Assembly (NCBI RefSeq): GCF_009762775.1
Contig: NZ_CP046401.1
Span: 4,550,001 to 4,614,000 of the forward strand
Reading direction: 5' to 3'
Length of the DNA stretch: 64,000 nt
Source: Maribellus comscasis
Lineage (GTDB): Bacteria > Bacteroidota > Bacteroidia > Bacteroidales > Prolixibacteraceae
In this document: piece by piece, positions 8,791 through 17,891 of the stretch
How positions within the stretch are numbered: position 1 is the stretch's first letter
How the letters are laid out: each line of letters begins with the position of its first letter
The notes under the pieces: model-generated
Database searches by the model: none
The model's input: only the letters and a program-made list of their open reading frames with translations
What the model was told of the DNA's origin: nothing
Position numbers and translations under genes: made by a program

Positions 8791-10155
8791 ATGAAAAATA
8801 TTGAAGAATTAAGTAGCGCAAATATTGGCCGGTTAATGCTGAAATACTTCATCCCGGCTTTTATTGGGGTATTTGTTAATGCTCTTTATAATATAGTCGA
8901 CCGTATTTTTATAGGACAGGGAGTTGGTGCCGAAGCATTATCGGGTATTTCAGTTATTTTTCCGGTCATGCTAATTATGATGGCGTTTGGAATGTTAATT
9001 GGTATTGGCTCGGGGGTTTTTGTTTCTATAAACCTGGGGAAAAAAGATTTTGACACCGCAGAAAAAACTTTAGGTACCGGCTTTGCGCTGATGATAATTG
9101 TTTCAGCAATTATTATGATTCTTATTTACGTTTTAAAAGTTCCTATTCTTGAATCGTTTGGTTCAACAAAAGAAACTTTCCAGTATGCAAATGATTACCT
9201 GGATATCATAATTGTTGGAATTCCCTTTATGGTTATTGGTTTTTCACTAAATAATATTATCCGCTCAGAAGGAAATGCTCGCATTGCAATGATTTCGATG
9301 ATTTTAAGTGCCGGTTTAAATATCATTCTCGATCCTGTTTTTATTTTTTGGTTTGATATGGGAGTAAAAGGTGCTGCATATGCAACAAATATTTCCATGT
9401 TTGCACTTATGTTGTGGGTTTTGCTTCATTTCAGGGGAAAGCGTTCGCTTGTGAAACTACATCGGAAAAATATTAAGGTTAACATGAACATTGCCGGGGA
9501 AATCGTTGCAATTGGGATGGCGCCATTTGCAATGCAGATTGCAAATAGCGTAGTTCAGGGACTTTTAAACAAGAAGTTAATATTATTTGGAGGAGATCTC
9601 GCTGTTGGTGCAATGGGAATTATTAATTCGGTAATTTCATTGGTGGTTATGGCAATGGTTGCTGTTAACATGGCTTCGCAACCAATAATTGGATTTAACT
9701 ACGGCGCAAAATCTATCGACCGCGTGAAGCAAGCCTTGCGTATTTCAGTTGTTTCAGCAACAGTTGTAGCCGTTTTTGCTTTTTTGCTTGTTCAGTCGGT
9801 TCCCGGAATAATTGTAAAGCTTTTTAATAACGATAGTCAGATATTATATGATATTGCCATAAAAGGATTACGGTTTGTTACCCTGGCTTTTCCGCTTGTG
9901 GGTTTTCAGGTAGTGGCTTCACATTTTTTTCAGGCAATTGGCAAAGCAAAGATTTCGATGTTTGCAACTCTATTTCGACAGGTTATTTTATTGATTCCTT
10001 TTTTATTCATTTTACCCGGTTTTTGGGAAATTAATGGAGTTTGGTTGTCGTATCCCCTGGCAGATACCTTGTCGGCAATTGCCGTATTTTTTCTTTTGCT
10101 AAGAGAATGGAGAAGGCTAAGTATTCAGGAAGTTACAAAATATGAAGCTGCTTAG
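8791..10155 (+). CDS. MATE family multidrug/cation antiporter
   Basis: This approximately 454-residue inner-membrane transporter has two repeated six-helix halves of the MatE family, with about 12 membrane segments. The family exports drugs and other organic cations using H+ or Na+ gradients. The N-terminus reads MKNIEELSSANIGRLMLKYF followed by the family's PAFIGVFVNALYNIVDRIFIG helix. The second half begins near IVAIGMAPFAMQIANS, with FNYGAKS and FFQAIGKA landmarks. I chose ATG 8791 rather than the upstream frame start at 8701 because a -7 promoter box lies at 8777-8784 and the first 30 residues of the longer form are not family-like. The next gene overlaps its end by 14 bases. Confidence 0.9.
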   Translation: MKNIEELSSANIGRLMLKYFIPAFIGVFVNALYNIVDRIFIGQGVGAEALSGISVIFPVMLIMMAFGMLIGIGSGVFVSINLGKKDFDTAEKTLGTGFALMIIVSAIIMILIYVLKVPILESFGSTKETFQYANDYLDIIIVGIPFMVIGFSLNNIIRSEGNARIAMISMILSAGLNIILDPVFIFWFDMGVKGAAYATNISMFALMLWVLLHFRGKRSLVKLHRKNIKVNMNIAGEIVAIGMAPFAMQIANSVVQGLLNKKLILFGGDLAVGAMGIINSVISLVVMAMVAVNMASQPIIGFNYGAKSIDRVKQALRISVVSATVVAVFAFLLVQSVPGIIVKLFNNDSQILYDIAIKGLRFVTLAFPLVGFQVVASHFFQAIGKAKISMFATLFRQVILLIPFLFILPGFWEINGVWLSYPLADTLSAIAVFFLLLREWRRLSIQEVTKYEAA

Positions 10156-10555
10156 GTTTATTTTATTGTTTACCGTTTTGGGAGGATGTTTGTATGTTTT
10201 GTTTTTTCAGCCGGAATTACTTGGAATAAATTTATCCAAAAACTCTGATTTTCCATTGGGAAGTCTTGTGTCGTGGTTCATCATTATAACTTTTGTTTTG
10301 TTTGTTTACCTGGTTCTTCCAGCAGAATCAAAAACAAAGTCAGATAAAAAGTATAAAACTATTTCCGCGGTTTTTATTTTAATAAGTGCCTTGTGGGGTG
10401 TATTTTCCCGTATCCTTGCCGGAAATTGGTCGTGGGTTTTTAACGATATGCGGAATTTTTATGTTTGGGTTTTGTTCACTACGATTTTAATACTTGTTCC
10501 TTCAGCAATCTTTATAGTACATATCTTCAGAAGGATTTTCAGAAAAAACAGGTAG
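10142..10555 (+). CDS. Small four-helix membrane protein of unknown function
   Basis: This 137-residue protein has four predicted membrane helices (near residues 4-24, 44-62, 76-92 and 104-127), a Lys-rich loop between helices 2 and 3, and a basic C-terminal tail (RRIFRKNR). No family is recognised. It overlaps the MATE gene by 14 bases in another frame, so the two are translationally coupled. It may assist or be regulated with the exporter, but that is inference only. Confidence 0.65.
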   Translation: MKLLRFILLFTVLGGCLYVLFFQPELLGINLSKNSDFPLGSLVSWFIIITFVLFVYLVLPAESKTKSDKKYKTISAVFILISALWGVFSRILAGNWSWVFNDMRNFYVWVLFTTILILVPSAIFIVHIFRRIFRKNR

Positions 10556-10678
10556 AAATAGAATTTTTAAAATTAAATTATTATGAAATTATGTTCTTTA
10601 TCGTGTAAAAGTCATGATTTATAATTGCTTGTTTTATTAATATTATGATATAATTTATAATATTTAAAATAACAAAAT

Positions 10679-11125
10679 ATGGCTATCTCAAAAATAAAAG
10701 TAAGTGCTTCTATGGGGGCAGGTTTTAGCACCCAGGTTAATTGTTCACACCCATTTGTAATCGATCAGCCCAAAATGGCAGGTGGCAACGATGAAGGACC
10801 CAACCCATTGGAAATATTCTTATCGAGTTTGCCCGCATGTATTTGTGCGATAGGAAGAATTATAGCAACCCAACGCAGAATCAACCTTCGTGGAATTGAA
10901 GTAGAAGTAGAAGGGGATATTGATAAAGATTTTCTTTTGGGAAAAACAACAGAAGGCAGAGCTGGTTTTACGGAAATCAGAAGTTTTGTTCATATTGATG
11001 CCGACATGACAAAGGAAGAAAAGGAAGCATTTTTAAATGATGTGGCTGTCAGATGTCCCATCGCCGATAATATTGCTCAGAATTCAGTTATTAAACCAGT
11101 TGTGGTCGAAAACTCGATGGTTTAA
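10679..11125 (+). CDS. OsmC/Ohr family protein
   Basis: This 148-residue OsmC-fold protein carries the two conserved cysteines expected of the family. One is in the PACICAIG helix near residue 55 and the other in VRCPIADNI near residue 126. In characterised members the pair reduces organic hydroperoxides, and some OsmC-like proteins act on other thiol chemistry. It stands alone 123 bases after the membrane gene and is closed by a strong terminator at 11147-11182. The subfamily resembles the YhfA-like OsmC group more than Ohr, so peroxide specificity is uncertain. Confidence 0.85.
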   Translation: MAISKIKVSASMGAGFSTQVNCSHPFVIDQPKMAGGNDEGPNPLEIFLSSLPACICAIGRIIATQRRINLRGIEVEVEGDIDKDFLLGKTTEGRAGFTEIRSFVHIDADMTKEEKEAFLNDVAVRCPIADNIAQNSVIKPVVVENSMV

Positions 11126-11146
11126 ACGAAATAAGTTAGTAGCGTA

Positions 11147-11182
11147 ATGCCATTCCTTTTTTTGGGGAATGGCATTTTTTTT
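11147..11182. terminator. Bidirectional intrinsic terminator between osmC-like gene and uvrA
   Basis: A stem of ATGCCATTCC with GGAATGGCAT and a loop of about eight bases are followed by a run of T. A-rich and T-rich flanks let it work for both the plus-strand OsmC gene and the minus-strand uvrA gene, whose stop codon at 11181-11183 touches the T tract. Confidence 0.8.
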
Positions 11183-13994
11183 ATTCAAGTTTTTCTGCCA
11201 ATGCCTTTCCGGTATACGAGTCTTCTTTTTTTATCAATTGTTCGGGAGTCCCTTCAAAAATCAGGTTTCCGCCTTTGTCGCCTCCTTCGGGGCCCAAATC
11301 GATTATCCAGTCAGCCGACTTAATTATTTCTAAATTATGTTCGATGATAATTATTGAATGCCCGCGCGAAATAAGTGCATTGAAAGAATCAAGTAATTTC
11401 CTGATATCGTGAAAATGCAATCCTGTTGTAGGTTCATCAAAGATAAAAAGCGTGGGTGAATCTTTTTCTTTGGCTAAAAAGGAGGCTAGTTTTACACGTT
11501 GACTTTCGCCCCCGGAAAGCGTGCTTGACGACTGGCCAAGTTTTATGTAACCCAATCCTACATCCTGCAGGGGTTGCAGGCGTTTTGCAATTTTTTTCTC
11601 TGTCGATGATTTTCCTTTTGAGAAAAGTTCAATTGACTGGTTTACAGTCATATTTAGAATATCGTCAATGTTATTGTTTTTGTATTGAACATCAAGGATA
11701 TCTTCTTTAAAACGTTTGCCGCCACAACTTTCGCACAAGAGAAAAACATCGGCCAAAAACTGCATTTCAACTTTTATTGTTCCTTCACCCTGGCATTCAT
11801 CACAGCGTCCGCCATCAACATTAAACGAAAAGTGAGAAGGTTTTAATCCCTGTATCTTAGCCGCTTGTTGTGTTGCAAATAATTTTCTGATTTCATCGTA
11901 GGCTTTTAAGTAGGTAACCGGATTTGAGCGCGATGATTTTCCAATGGGATTTTGATCAATAAATTCAATGGCATCCAACATTTTGTAGTCGCCAAGGATT
12001 GCATCGTGATGACCGGTTCGCTCGCCATACCCTCCCAGAATTTTTGTAAGCGCAGGAAATAGTATTTTGGAAACCAGTGACGATTTTCCAGAACCACTAA
12101 CTCCTGTTACAACCGACAAGGTATTTAGAGGGAATTTTACACGCACATTTTTCAGGTTATTTTCCCGGGCACCTATAACTTCAATGGAGTTGGTCCATTT
12201 TCTGCGTTGTTTCGGAATTTCTATTTTTTCTTCCCCTGTTAAGTATTTAGTGGTTAAACTCTCCGGTTTTGACTGCAATTCGGAATGATTTCCCTGGAAA
12301 ACAACTTCACCTCCGTGTTGACCTGCAAATGGGCCAATATCAATAATTTCATCAGCTGCACGGATAATCTCTTCATCATGCTCAACCACAAAAACAGTGT
12401 TTCCTATTTTTTGCAAACGGTGTAAAACTTTTATCAAACGGTCGGTATCGCGTGGGTGAAGTCCAATGCTCGGTTCATCCAGAATATACAACGAACCGAC
12501 CAGGCTACTCCCTAATGAAGTAGCTAAATTGATGCGTTGCGATTCTCCTCCTGACAGTGTTGATGACAAGCGGTTTAGTGTGAGATAACCAAGGCCTACA
12601 TCACATAAAAATTCAAGCCTGTTGTTTATTTCAATCAGGATTCGTTTTGCTATTTCTGTTTCGTGTTTATTTAATTTTAGTTGATTAAAGAATTTTTTTA
12701 ACTCTGAAACAGGTAACAGCACCAATTCCTGTAATGATTTTTTACCCACTTTAACGTAACCTGCTTCTTTTTTTAACCGACTTCCCTTACATTCCGGACA
12801 GGTTGTCTTCCCGCGGTAGCGGGAAAGCATCACTCGGTACTGAATTTTGTAACTTTTTTCCTCGAGATATTTGAAAAAACGGTTTAGTCCTTCAAAATAG
12901 CTGTTTCCGGTCCAGAGTAAAAATTTTTGTGCTTCGCTTAGTTCGTAAAATGGTTTATGTATCGGGAAATCAAATTTTTCGGCACTGTAAATTAGTTGTT
13001 GTTTCCATTCGCTCATTTTTTCTCCTTTCCAGCAGGCAATGGCATCCTGGTATACTGAAAGCGACTTGTTGGGAATAACCAAATCTTCATCTATTCCAAT
13101 AACCTTTCCGTAGCCTTCACATGTTGGGCAAGCCCCCACGGGATTATTAAAACTAAACATGTGTACCGTTGGTTCTTCAAATTCAATACCGTCAGCTTCA
13201 AACAGGTTGGAAAATGATTGAGAAACCGTTTCGCCATTTAAGAAAACTTTTACAATACATTCACCGTGTCCTTCATAAAAAGCGGTTTGTACTGAATCGG
13301 CTATTCTACTTTGGGTATCGTCATCGTTTTTTACCACGATTCGGTCGATAACAATGTTGCAGTTCCCCTTACAAAACGATTCTGTACCTGATTTTAAGAT
13401 CTCGTCTATCCGCTTTATTTCATCGTTTATTTCAAGTCTTGAAAATCCCTGCTGCATTAAAAGTTCTGCTTCTTCTCCAATTGTCCTGCCGTTTTTGGGT
13501 TTTAAGGGAGAGGCAATTACGAGTCGTGTATCAGAAGGAAATGAAAGGATAAAATCGACAACGTCGGTTACATTTTGGCGCGATACTTCCTTGCCTGAAA
13601 CCGGCGAAATCGTTTTCCCGGCTCTGGCGAAAAGGAGTTTTAAATAGTCGTAAATCTCGGTTGAAGTTCCAACCGTTGAACGTGGATTTCGGGTATTAAC
13701 CTTTTGTTCGATTGCAATTGCGGGGGGGATTCCTTTTATAAAATCGACTTCCGGTTTATTAATCCTTCCAAGAAATTGCCTGGCGTATGAAGAGAGGCTT
13801 TCGACATATCTTCGCTGTCCTTCTGCAAAAAGAGTGTCAAAAGCCAGAGAAGACTTTCCTGAGCCGGAAACACCGGTAACTACAATGAATTTCTTAAGCG
13901 GAATCTTCAGACTGACATTTTTTAAATTATGTACCCTGGCGTGCTGGATTTCAATATATTTCTGAGTCTTACTATTTGACATATTTATGTTCAA
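11181..13994 (-). CDS. uvrA: Excinuclease ABC subunit A (UvrA)
   Basis: UvrA recognises bulky DNA damage and loads UvrB in nucleotide excision repair. The 937-residue protein holds two ABC ATPase units, each with a Walker A (GVSGSGKS near residues 40 and 640), an LSGGESQR signature and a DEP Walker B. Zinc-site pairs CPTC (GACPTCEGYG), CPEC, CDEC and CESC are present. The CxxC pair that normally precedes FSFNNP in E. coli-type UvrA is absent, replaced by an FEADGIEFEEP segment. This fits a Bacteroidota subgroup and may be one of two UvrA paralogues. Start at 13994; an ATG four codons later (13982) is equally possible. It is transcribed alone. Confidence 0.93.
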   Translation of the reverse strand: MNINMSNSKTQKYIEIQHARVHNLKNVSLKIPLKKFIVVTGVSGSGKSSLAFDTLFAEGQRRYVESLSSYARQFLGRINKPEVDFIKGIPPAIAIEQKVNTRNPRSTVGTSTEIYDYLKLLFARAGKTISPVSGKEVSRQNVTDVVDFILSFPSDTRLVIASPLKPKNGRTIGEEAELLMQQGFSRLEINDEIKRIDEILKSGTESFCKGNCNIVIDRIVVKNDDDTQSRIADSVQTAFYEGHGECIVKVFLNGETVSQSFSNLFEADGIEFEEPTVHMFSFNNPVGACPTCEGYGKVIGIDEDLVIPNKSLSVYQDAIACWKGEKMSEWKQQLIYSAEKFDFPIHKPFYELSEAQKFLLWTGNSYFEGLNRFFKYLEEKSYKIQYRVMLSRYRGKTTCPECKGSRLKKEAGYVKVGKKSLQELVLLPVSELKKFFNQLKLNKHETEIAKRILIEINNRLEFLCDVGLGYLTLNRLSSTLSGGESQRINLATSLGSSLVGSLYILDEPSIGLHPRDTDRLIKVLHRLQKIGNTVFVVEHDEEIIRAADEIIDIGPFAGQHGGEVVFQGNHSELQSKPESLTTKYLTGEEKIEIPKQRRKWTNSIEVIGARENNLKNVRVKFPLNTLSVVTGVSGSGKSSLVSKILFPALTKILGGYGERTGHHDAILGDYKMLDAIEFIDQNPIGKSSRSNPVTYLKAYDEIRKLFATQQAAKIQGLKPSHFSFNVDGGRCDECQGEGTIKVEMQFLADVFLLCESCGGKRFKEDILDVQYKNNNIDDILNMTVNQSIELFSKGKSSTEKKIAKRLQPLQDVGLGYIKLGQSSSTLSGGESQRVKLASFLAKEKDSPTLFIFDEPTTGLHFHDIRKLLDSFNALISRGHSIIIIEHNLEIIKSADWIIDLGPEGGDKGGNLIFEGTPEQLIKKEDSYTGKALAEKLE

Positions 13995-14140
13995 AAACTA
14001 TTATTTTGTAAAAAAACTTGTATTTTTCGTTTAAAAGTAGCATTTTTGGAACGGACAAAATTAAATAAATTGTTTCACATCATTAAAAAAAATCGCCTAT
14101 AGAAAAACTTTACTTTTTGTTTACAATTAAATAGAAGGTA

Positions 14141-14734
14141 ATGTTCATGACAAACACTTTGAACGACAATGAGCTTGTTCAACAATTTATTCAGGGCGAT
14201 CAAAATTCACTGGAAATTTTAATACGTCGTCACAAAAACAGGGTATTTTCATATATTCTGCTTATTGTGAAAAATCAGGAATTGGCTGAAGATATTTTTC
14301 AGGAAACGTTTATTAAAGTAATTCGTTCGCTGAAAAGAGGGAAATATATAGAAAACGGGAAGTTTGTTTCCTGGGTCTTGCGAATTGCGCACAACCTGAT
14401 TATCGATCATTTCAGAAAAGAAAAGCTGAAAGGAACAGTGTCTAACGACAGCACAGAAGTTGATATTTTCAACTCACAGAAATTTTCCGAAGCAACTATT
14501 GAGGATCAGTTGGTAAATGATCAGATTTTGTTTGAGGTAAAAGAACTGATTAACGAATTACCTGATGATCAGCAACAGGTAATTTACATGCGTCATTATA
14601 TGGGGCTTAGTTTCAAAGAGATAGCAGAGCAGACGGATGTGAGTATTAATACGGCTTTGGGAAGAATGAGATATGCTTTAATTAATATGCGTAAGCTTAT
14701 TGAAAAGAAGAATTTGATACTTACAAAAGTTTAA
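14141..14734 (+). CDS. RNA polymerase ECF-type sigma factor
   Basis: This 197-residue sigma-70 family protein has region 2 (FSYILLIVKNQELAEDIFQETF, residues about 35-56, then SWVLRIAHNLIIDHFRK) and region 4 (LPDDQQQVIYMRHYMGLSFKEIAEQ followed by a helix-turn-helix with TALGRMRYAL). It lacks regions 1 and 3, as ECF factors do. An AGAAGG stretch seven bases upstream supports ATG 14141, though the ATG at 14147 is possible. No anti-sigma gene is adjacent. Instead a 73-residue protein follows at 14795, the usual arrangement for this growth-related sigma group in Bacteroidota (from memory of gene neighbourhoods). Confidence 0.92.
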   Translation: MFMTNTLNDNELVQQFIQGDQNSLEILIRRHKNRVFSYILLIVKNQELAEDIFQETFIKVIRSLKRGKYIENGKFVSWVLRIAHNLIIDHFRKEKLKGTVSNDSTEVDIFNSQKFSEATIEDQLVNDQILFEVKELINELPDDQQQVIYMRHYMGLSFKEIAEQTDVSINTALGRMRYALINMRKLIEKKNLILTKV

Positions 14735-14794
14735 CTTTTGTTAACACAATATTAATATGGGAGGGGCGTTCTAACTAAAATTAATTTTTAAAGA

Positions 14795-15016
14795 ATGCCT
14801 ATGAAAGAAATTTCTACTTTAATTTATTTTGTTAGCAATTTTCAGGCCGACTCTGAAAATAGTGAAAGGGAAAGTCTGGATTTAACTTTAACAAGGATGG
14901 AAAAATCAGAAGTTGGACCGTCCGAACGTACAATCGAAAATATTATGAACTTTGCCCGTTCGTACGAAGTGTTGGAGAGTGAGGAGGCGGGTTTTGTTGA
15001 AATGAATTTGAATTAA
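14795..15016 (+). CDS. Small acidic protein encoded after the sigma factor
   Basis: This 73-residue acidic soluble protein (starts MPMKEISTLIYFVSNFQ) has a central Arg/Ser/Glu-rich segment and the motif PSERTIENIMNFARSYEV, which looks like a conserved short helix. No domain is recognised. It begins 60 bases after the sigma factor gene and ends in a terminator, so it is the second gene of a two-gene unit. The tight pairing suggests it regulates or is regulated by the sigma factor. This is inference. Confidence 0.65.
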   Translation: MPMKEISTLIYFVSNFQADSENSERESLDLTLTRMEKSEVGPSERTIENIMNFARSYEVLESEEAGFVEMNLN

Positions 15017-15050
15017 AAGAGGCACTTAATTTTGTGCCTCTTCTTTTTTA
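15017..15050. terminator. Bidirectional intrinsic terminator
   Basis: A nine-pair stem (AAGAGGCAC with GTGCCTCTT), an eight-base loop and then CTTTTTTA. It serves the plus-strand small gene and overlaps the 3' end of minus-strand nhaA (stop at 15026). Confidence 0.8.
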
Positions 15051-16351
15051 TCGTTTAATGTAACTCTTAAAATCAGATACCCGACCAAGCCGGCAATAAA
15101 TGAGCCAATTAAAATTCCCATTTTTGCGGAATTAATCAGCAATGCATCTGTGTATGCGAGGTTATTGATAAATAACGACATGGTGAATCCGAGGCCACCT
15201 AGGAATGATACTCCGGCCAGTTGCTGAAAGGTGACATTTTTGGGAAGCTCCGCAAAGTTGAGTTTTATTGCTATAAGTGAAAAAAGGAAGATGCCTGCCG
15301 AGTTCCCGGCAACAAGGCTTATTGCAAGATTTGTTGAAAGGGAAAAATTGGAATCTCCCGAAAAACTAAATACAACACCAGCATTGGCCAGTGCAAAAAT
15401 GGGCATAATCAGATAAGAAACCCAGCCGTGTAGCCGGTGTTCCAGGTACTGTAACGGAGCTGCTGTCTTTTCAGTAATTTCTTCCAAATCGTCAATAGCA
15501 TTAAATTGTCTTTTCGTTAATACAGTTTTTTCGCCATTGGTTTTACAATCTTCCATAAAGGCTTCGAGGCTTTCTTTTCCTTTTTCGTAAAAGGAACGCG
15601 TATCTGTCTCTCTTCGAAGAGGGATTGTTAAAGCCATCAGAACACCTGCTATGGTCGAGTGAATGCCTGATTTTAAAAACAGTACCCAAACAATCAAACC
15701 CATTACAAAAAATAAATATTTTGAATAAAATCCGCGAAAAGACAGTGCAATTAAAGCTGCTACTATAGCCAATGCTATCCCAATATAAAGCCAAACAAGA
15801 TTGGAACTATAGAAAAAGGCGATTACCAACACTGCGCCTAAGTCATCGATTATCGCAAAAGCCATTAAAAAAACTTTAAGTCCGTTTGGAACACGGTTTC
15901 CCAAAAGTTTCAAAATACCCAATGTAAATGCAATGTCTGCAGCCATTGGAATTCCCCATCCTTCAGAACCAGGCTCTCCCATGTTCAGGAAAGTAAAAGT
16001 AATCGCAGGTAAAATCATGCCGCCAACCGCAGCAAAAATAGGAAGCGATGCTTTTTTTAACCTGCTGAGTTCCCCTGTTAAGATTTCTCTTTTTATTTCA
16101 AGACCAATAAGGAAAAAGAAAATGGCCATTAATCCGTCGTTAATCCATTTTAAAATTGGTTTGGATAATTCAAATCCGGGTACTTTAATGGTGATATAAT
16201 TGTCCCAGAAACTTACGAACGATTCTCTTATCGGGCTGTTTGCCAGAACTAATGCGGTAATGGTTGCGAGAAAAAGAATTATACTACTTGAGGTTTCCAG
16301 TCGTATAAATTGATTTAAAGGTTCTTTAATTAACTTGATTGTTTTCTTCAT
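15026..16351 (-). CDS. nhaA: Na+/H+ antiporter NhaA
   Basis: NhaA exports Na+ in exchange for protons across the inner membrane, giving salt and alkaline tolerance. The 441-residue sequence has about 12 membrane segments. The paired aspartates of the ion site are present in FAIIDDLGAV (equivalent to Asp163/164 in E. coli), and the start of helix II, FFFLIGLEIKREILTGEL, is diagnostic. A long charged cytoplasmic loop (about residues 245-300) is normal for the longer form of the family. The tail is KKEEAQN. It is a single gene diverging from the SPFH gene. Confidence 0.95.
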   Translation of the reverse strand: MKKTIKLIKEPLNQFIRLETSSSIILFLATITALVLANSPIRESFVSFWDNYITIKVPGFELSKPILKWINDGLMAIFFFLIGLEIKREILTGELSRLKKASLPIFAAVGGMILPAITFTFLNMGEPGSEGWGIPMAADIAFTLGILKLLGNRVPNGLKVFLMAFAIIDDLGAVLVIAFFYSSNLVWLYIGIALAIVAALIALSFRGFYSKYLFFVMGLIVWVLFLKSGIHSTIAGVLMALTIPLRRETDTRSFYEKGKESLEAFMEDCKTNGEKTVLTKRQFNAIDDLEEITEKTAAPLQYLEHRLHGWVSYLIMPIFALANAGVVFSFSGDSNFSLSTNLAISLVAGNSAGIFLFSLIAIKLNFAELPKNVTFQQLAGVSFLGGLGFTMSLFINNLAYTDALLINSAKMGILIGSFIAGLVGYLILRVTLNDKKEEAQN

Positions 16352-16512
16352 TTAAACATTTTTTGAAAATAACCCCAAAGGTCTCCAAAAGTTTAGGCAA
16401 CTTATGATTTTGATTAAAGTTAAAAAAATTGACCAAGAGTATTGTTTTTTATTTTGAAATAATTTAATTTAGTGATATTATTTTGATATCATATTAATTC
16501 AATTTTAATGTC

Positions 16513-17361
16513 ATGGAAAAACAATATTCTGCATTATCTGGTTATTTAGTCCTTCTTTTGGAATTAGTTATTTTAATCTTAATTGTGTTTGGATTTGTGA
16601 TGGGAATGATTATCCCGGCGGTTGTTTTTATTCCTGTTTTTATTTTAATGGCAATCGGTTTTACGGTAGTAGATCCCAATCAGAGTTGTGTTATGGTTTT
16701 GTTTGGTGCATACAAAGGAACCATCAAATCAAATGGATTTTACTGGGTGAATCCATTTTTTGTTCGGAAGAAGATTTCGCTTCGGGCAAGAAATTTTGAC
16801 AGCGAAACAATTAAAGTCAACGACAAGTTGGGGAATCCGATAATGATCGGTTTGGTTTTGGTTTGGAAAGTGGAGGAAACTTACAAAGCTGCTTTTGGTG
16901 TGGATGAATATGAGCACTTTGTGGTTGTTCAAAGCGAGGCTGCACTTCGAAAACTGGCTGGCATGTATCCCTATGATAATATTGAAGATGAAAATGCAAA
17001 AGTCACTTTGCGTGATGGTACTGAAGAGGTAAACAATGAATTGGAAAAGGAAATAATTGAGCGTCTTGAAATTGCCGGAATTCACGTCATAGAAGCTCGA
17101 ATTAACCATATAGCCTATGCACAGGAAATTGCCCAGGCGATGTTGAAAAGACAGCAGGCAACTGCAATTGTAGCTGCACGTTACAAAATTGTTGAAGGTG
17201 CTGTAAGTATGGTTGAAATGGCGCTTGATGAATTAAGTCAAAAAGAAATTGTTGACCTGGATGAGGAGAAAAAAGCTTCAATGGTGAGTAACCTGATGGT
17301 GGTGCTTTGCGGAGATAAAGATGCCACACCAATTGTAAATACCGGAACCTTGTATCAATAA
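16513..17361 (+). CDS. SPFH (band 7/stomatin-like) domain protein
   Basis: This 282-residue protein begins with two membrane helices (about residues 10-32 and 36-53) followed by VVDPNQSCVMVLFGAYKGT, the start of an SPFH domain that continues to about residue 230. Coiled-coil-prone Glu/Lys/Ala sequence follows (EIAQAMLKRQQATAIVAARYKIVEG). SPFH proteins form membrane-attached cage-like oligomers that organise microdomains or guard proteases. Here a Zn-ribbon and an Arc-like regulator are nearby instead of an NfeD-type partner. The gene is the first of a compact cluster reaching 18460. Confidence 0.9.
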   Translation: MEKQYSALSGYLVLLLELVILILIVFGFVMGMIIPAVVFIPVFILMAIGFTVVDPNQSCVMVLFGAYKGTIKSNGFYWVNPFFVRKKISLRARNFDSETIKVNDKLGNPIMIGLVLVWKVEETYKAAFGVDEYEHFVVVQSEAALRKLAGMYPYDNIEDENAKVTLRDGTEEVNNELEKEIIERLEIAGIHVIEARINHIAYAQEIAQAMLKRQQATAIVAARYKIVEGAVSMVEMALDELSQKEIVDLDEEKKASMVSNLMVVLCGDKDATPIVNTGTLYQ

Positions 17362-17406
17362 AATGGGCAAATTTCTTTTCAGTAAAGTGTAAGGTTATAC
17401 GGATTG

Positions 17407-17729
17407 ATGGATTGTGCTAACCTGGTTTTTTTGTCTTGTTGGTTGTTTTGGTTTCTTTTTTATTCGGTCGCATTTTACAGGAGGCGTTGTATAAACCTTA
17501 TAATAAAGAAGGATTGATTGTAATGGGGGTATTTTGGGTTTTACCGATTTTATTAGTCGTTTTTGTATTTGCCAGACTAAGGCTAAAAACCAAAATTATG
17601 GCTGATGGAATAGGGATAGCTTATCCACCAATATTCAAAAAAGTGGAAAGAAGCTTTTTTTTGGAATACAACGAAAGCGAGCTATGAGAAATGCTATGAT
17701 GAAGTTAGTGAGTTAAAAGTTGCAAGGTT
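17407..17729 (+). pseudogene. Decayed gene for a small membrane protein
   Basis: An open frame 17436-17687 with only a TTG start encodes two hydrophobic segments and ends at EGIAYPP-like sequence (DGIGIAYPPIFKK), then quickly hits a stop. Shifting frame by one base at the six-A run near 17638 restores a longer reading beginning KKWKEAFFW and ending near 17750. This fits a family of Bacteroidota proteins of about 150 residues with two helices, then D-GI--YPP---KW--I-W. The upstream part is also interrupted (TAA at 17418). I infer a pseudogene with at least two lesions. A sequencing error or a recoding event at the A run is the alternative. Confidence 0.45.
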
Positions 17730-17849
17730 ATGGAAAACAATAGATTAAAAAAAGAAAAGGAATCATTTTTTAGTGGAAAGGTAAAGGTCTTTCTTATTTT
17801 AATTGCTTTTGAATTTGTTATGGCAATTATCGTTTTAGTCCTGAGTTGA
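17730..17849 (+). CDS. Very small single-helix membrane protein (39 aa)
   Basis: An ATG at 17730 opens a 39-residue frame with a charged N-terminus (MENNRLKKEKES) and one hydrophobic helix (VFLILIAFEFVMAIIVLVL), ending in Ser and TGA. The positive-in topology predicts the N-terminus in the cytoplasm. It lies in the SPFH-Arc cluster between the decayed gene and the Arc-like gene, and such tiny membrane proteins often sit there. No family is recognised, and its size leaves real doubt. Confidence 0.5.
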   Translation: MENNRLKKEKESFFSGKVKVFLILIAFEFVMAIIVLVLS

Positions 17850-17891
17850 CTAATTGGATATCATGATTGATTTCTGACGGGAGGTGTTAAT

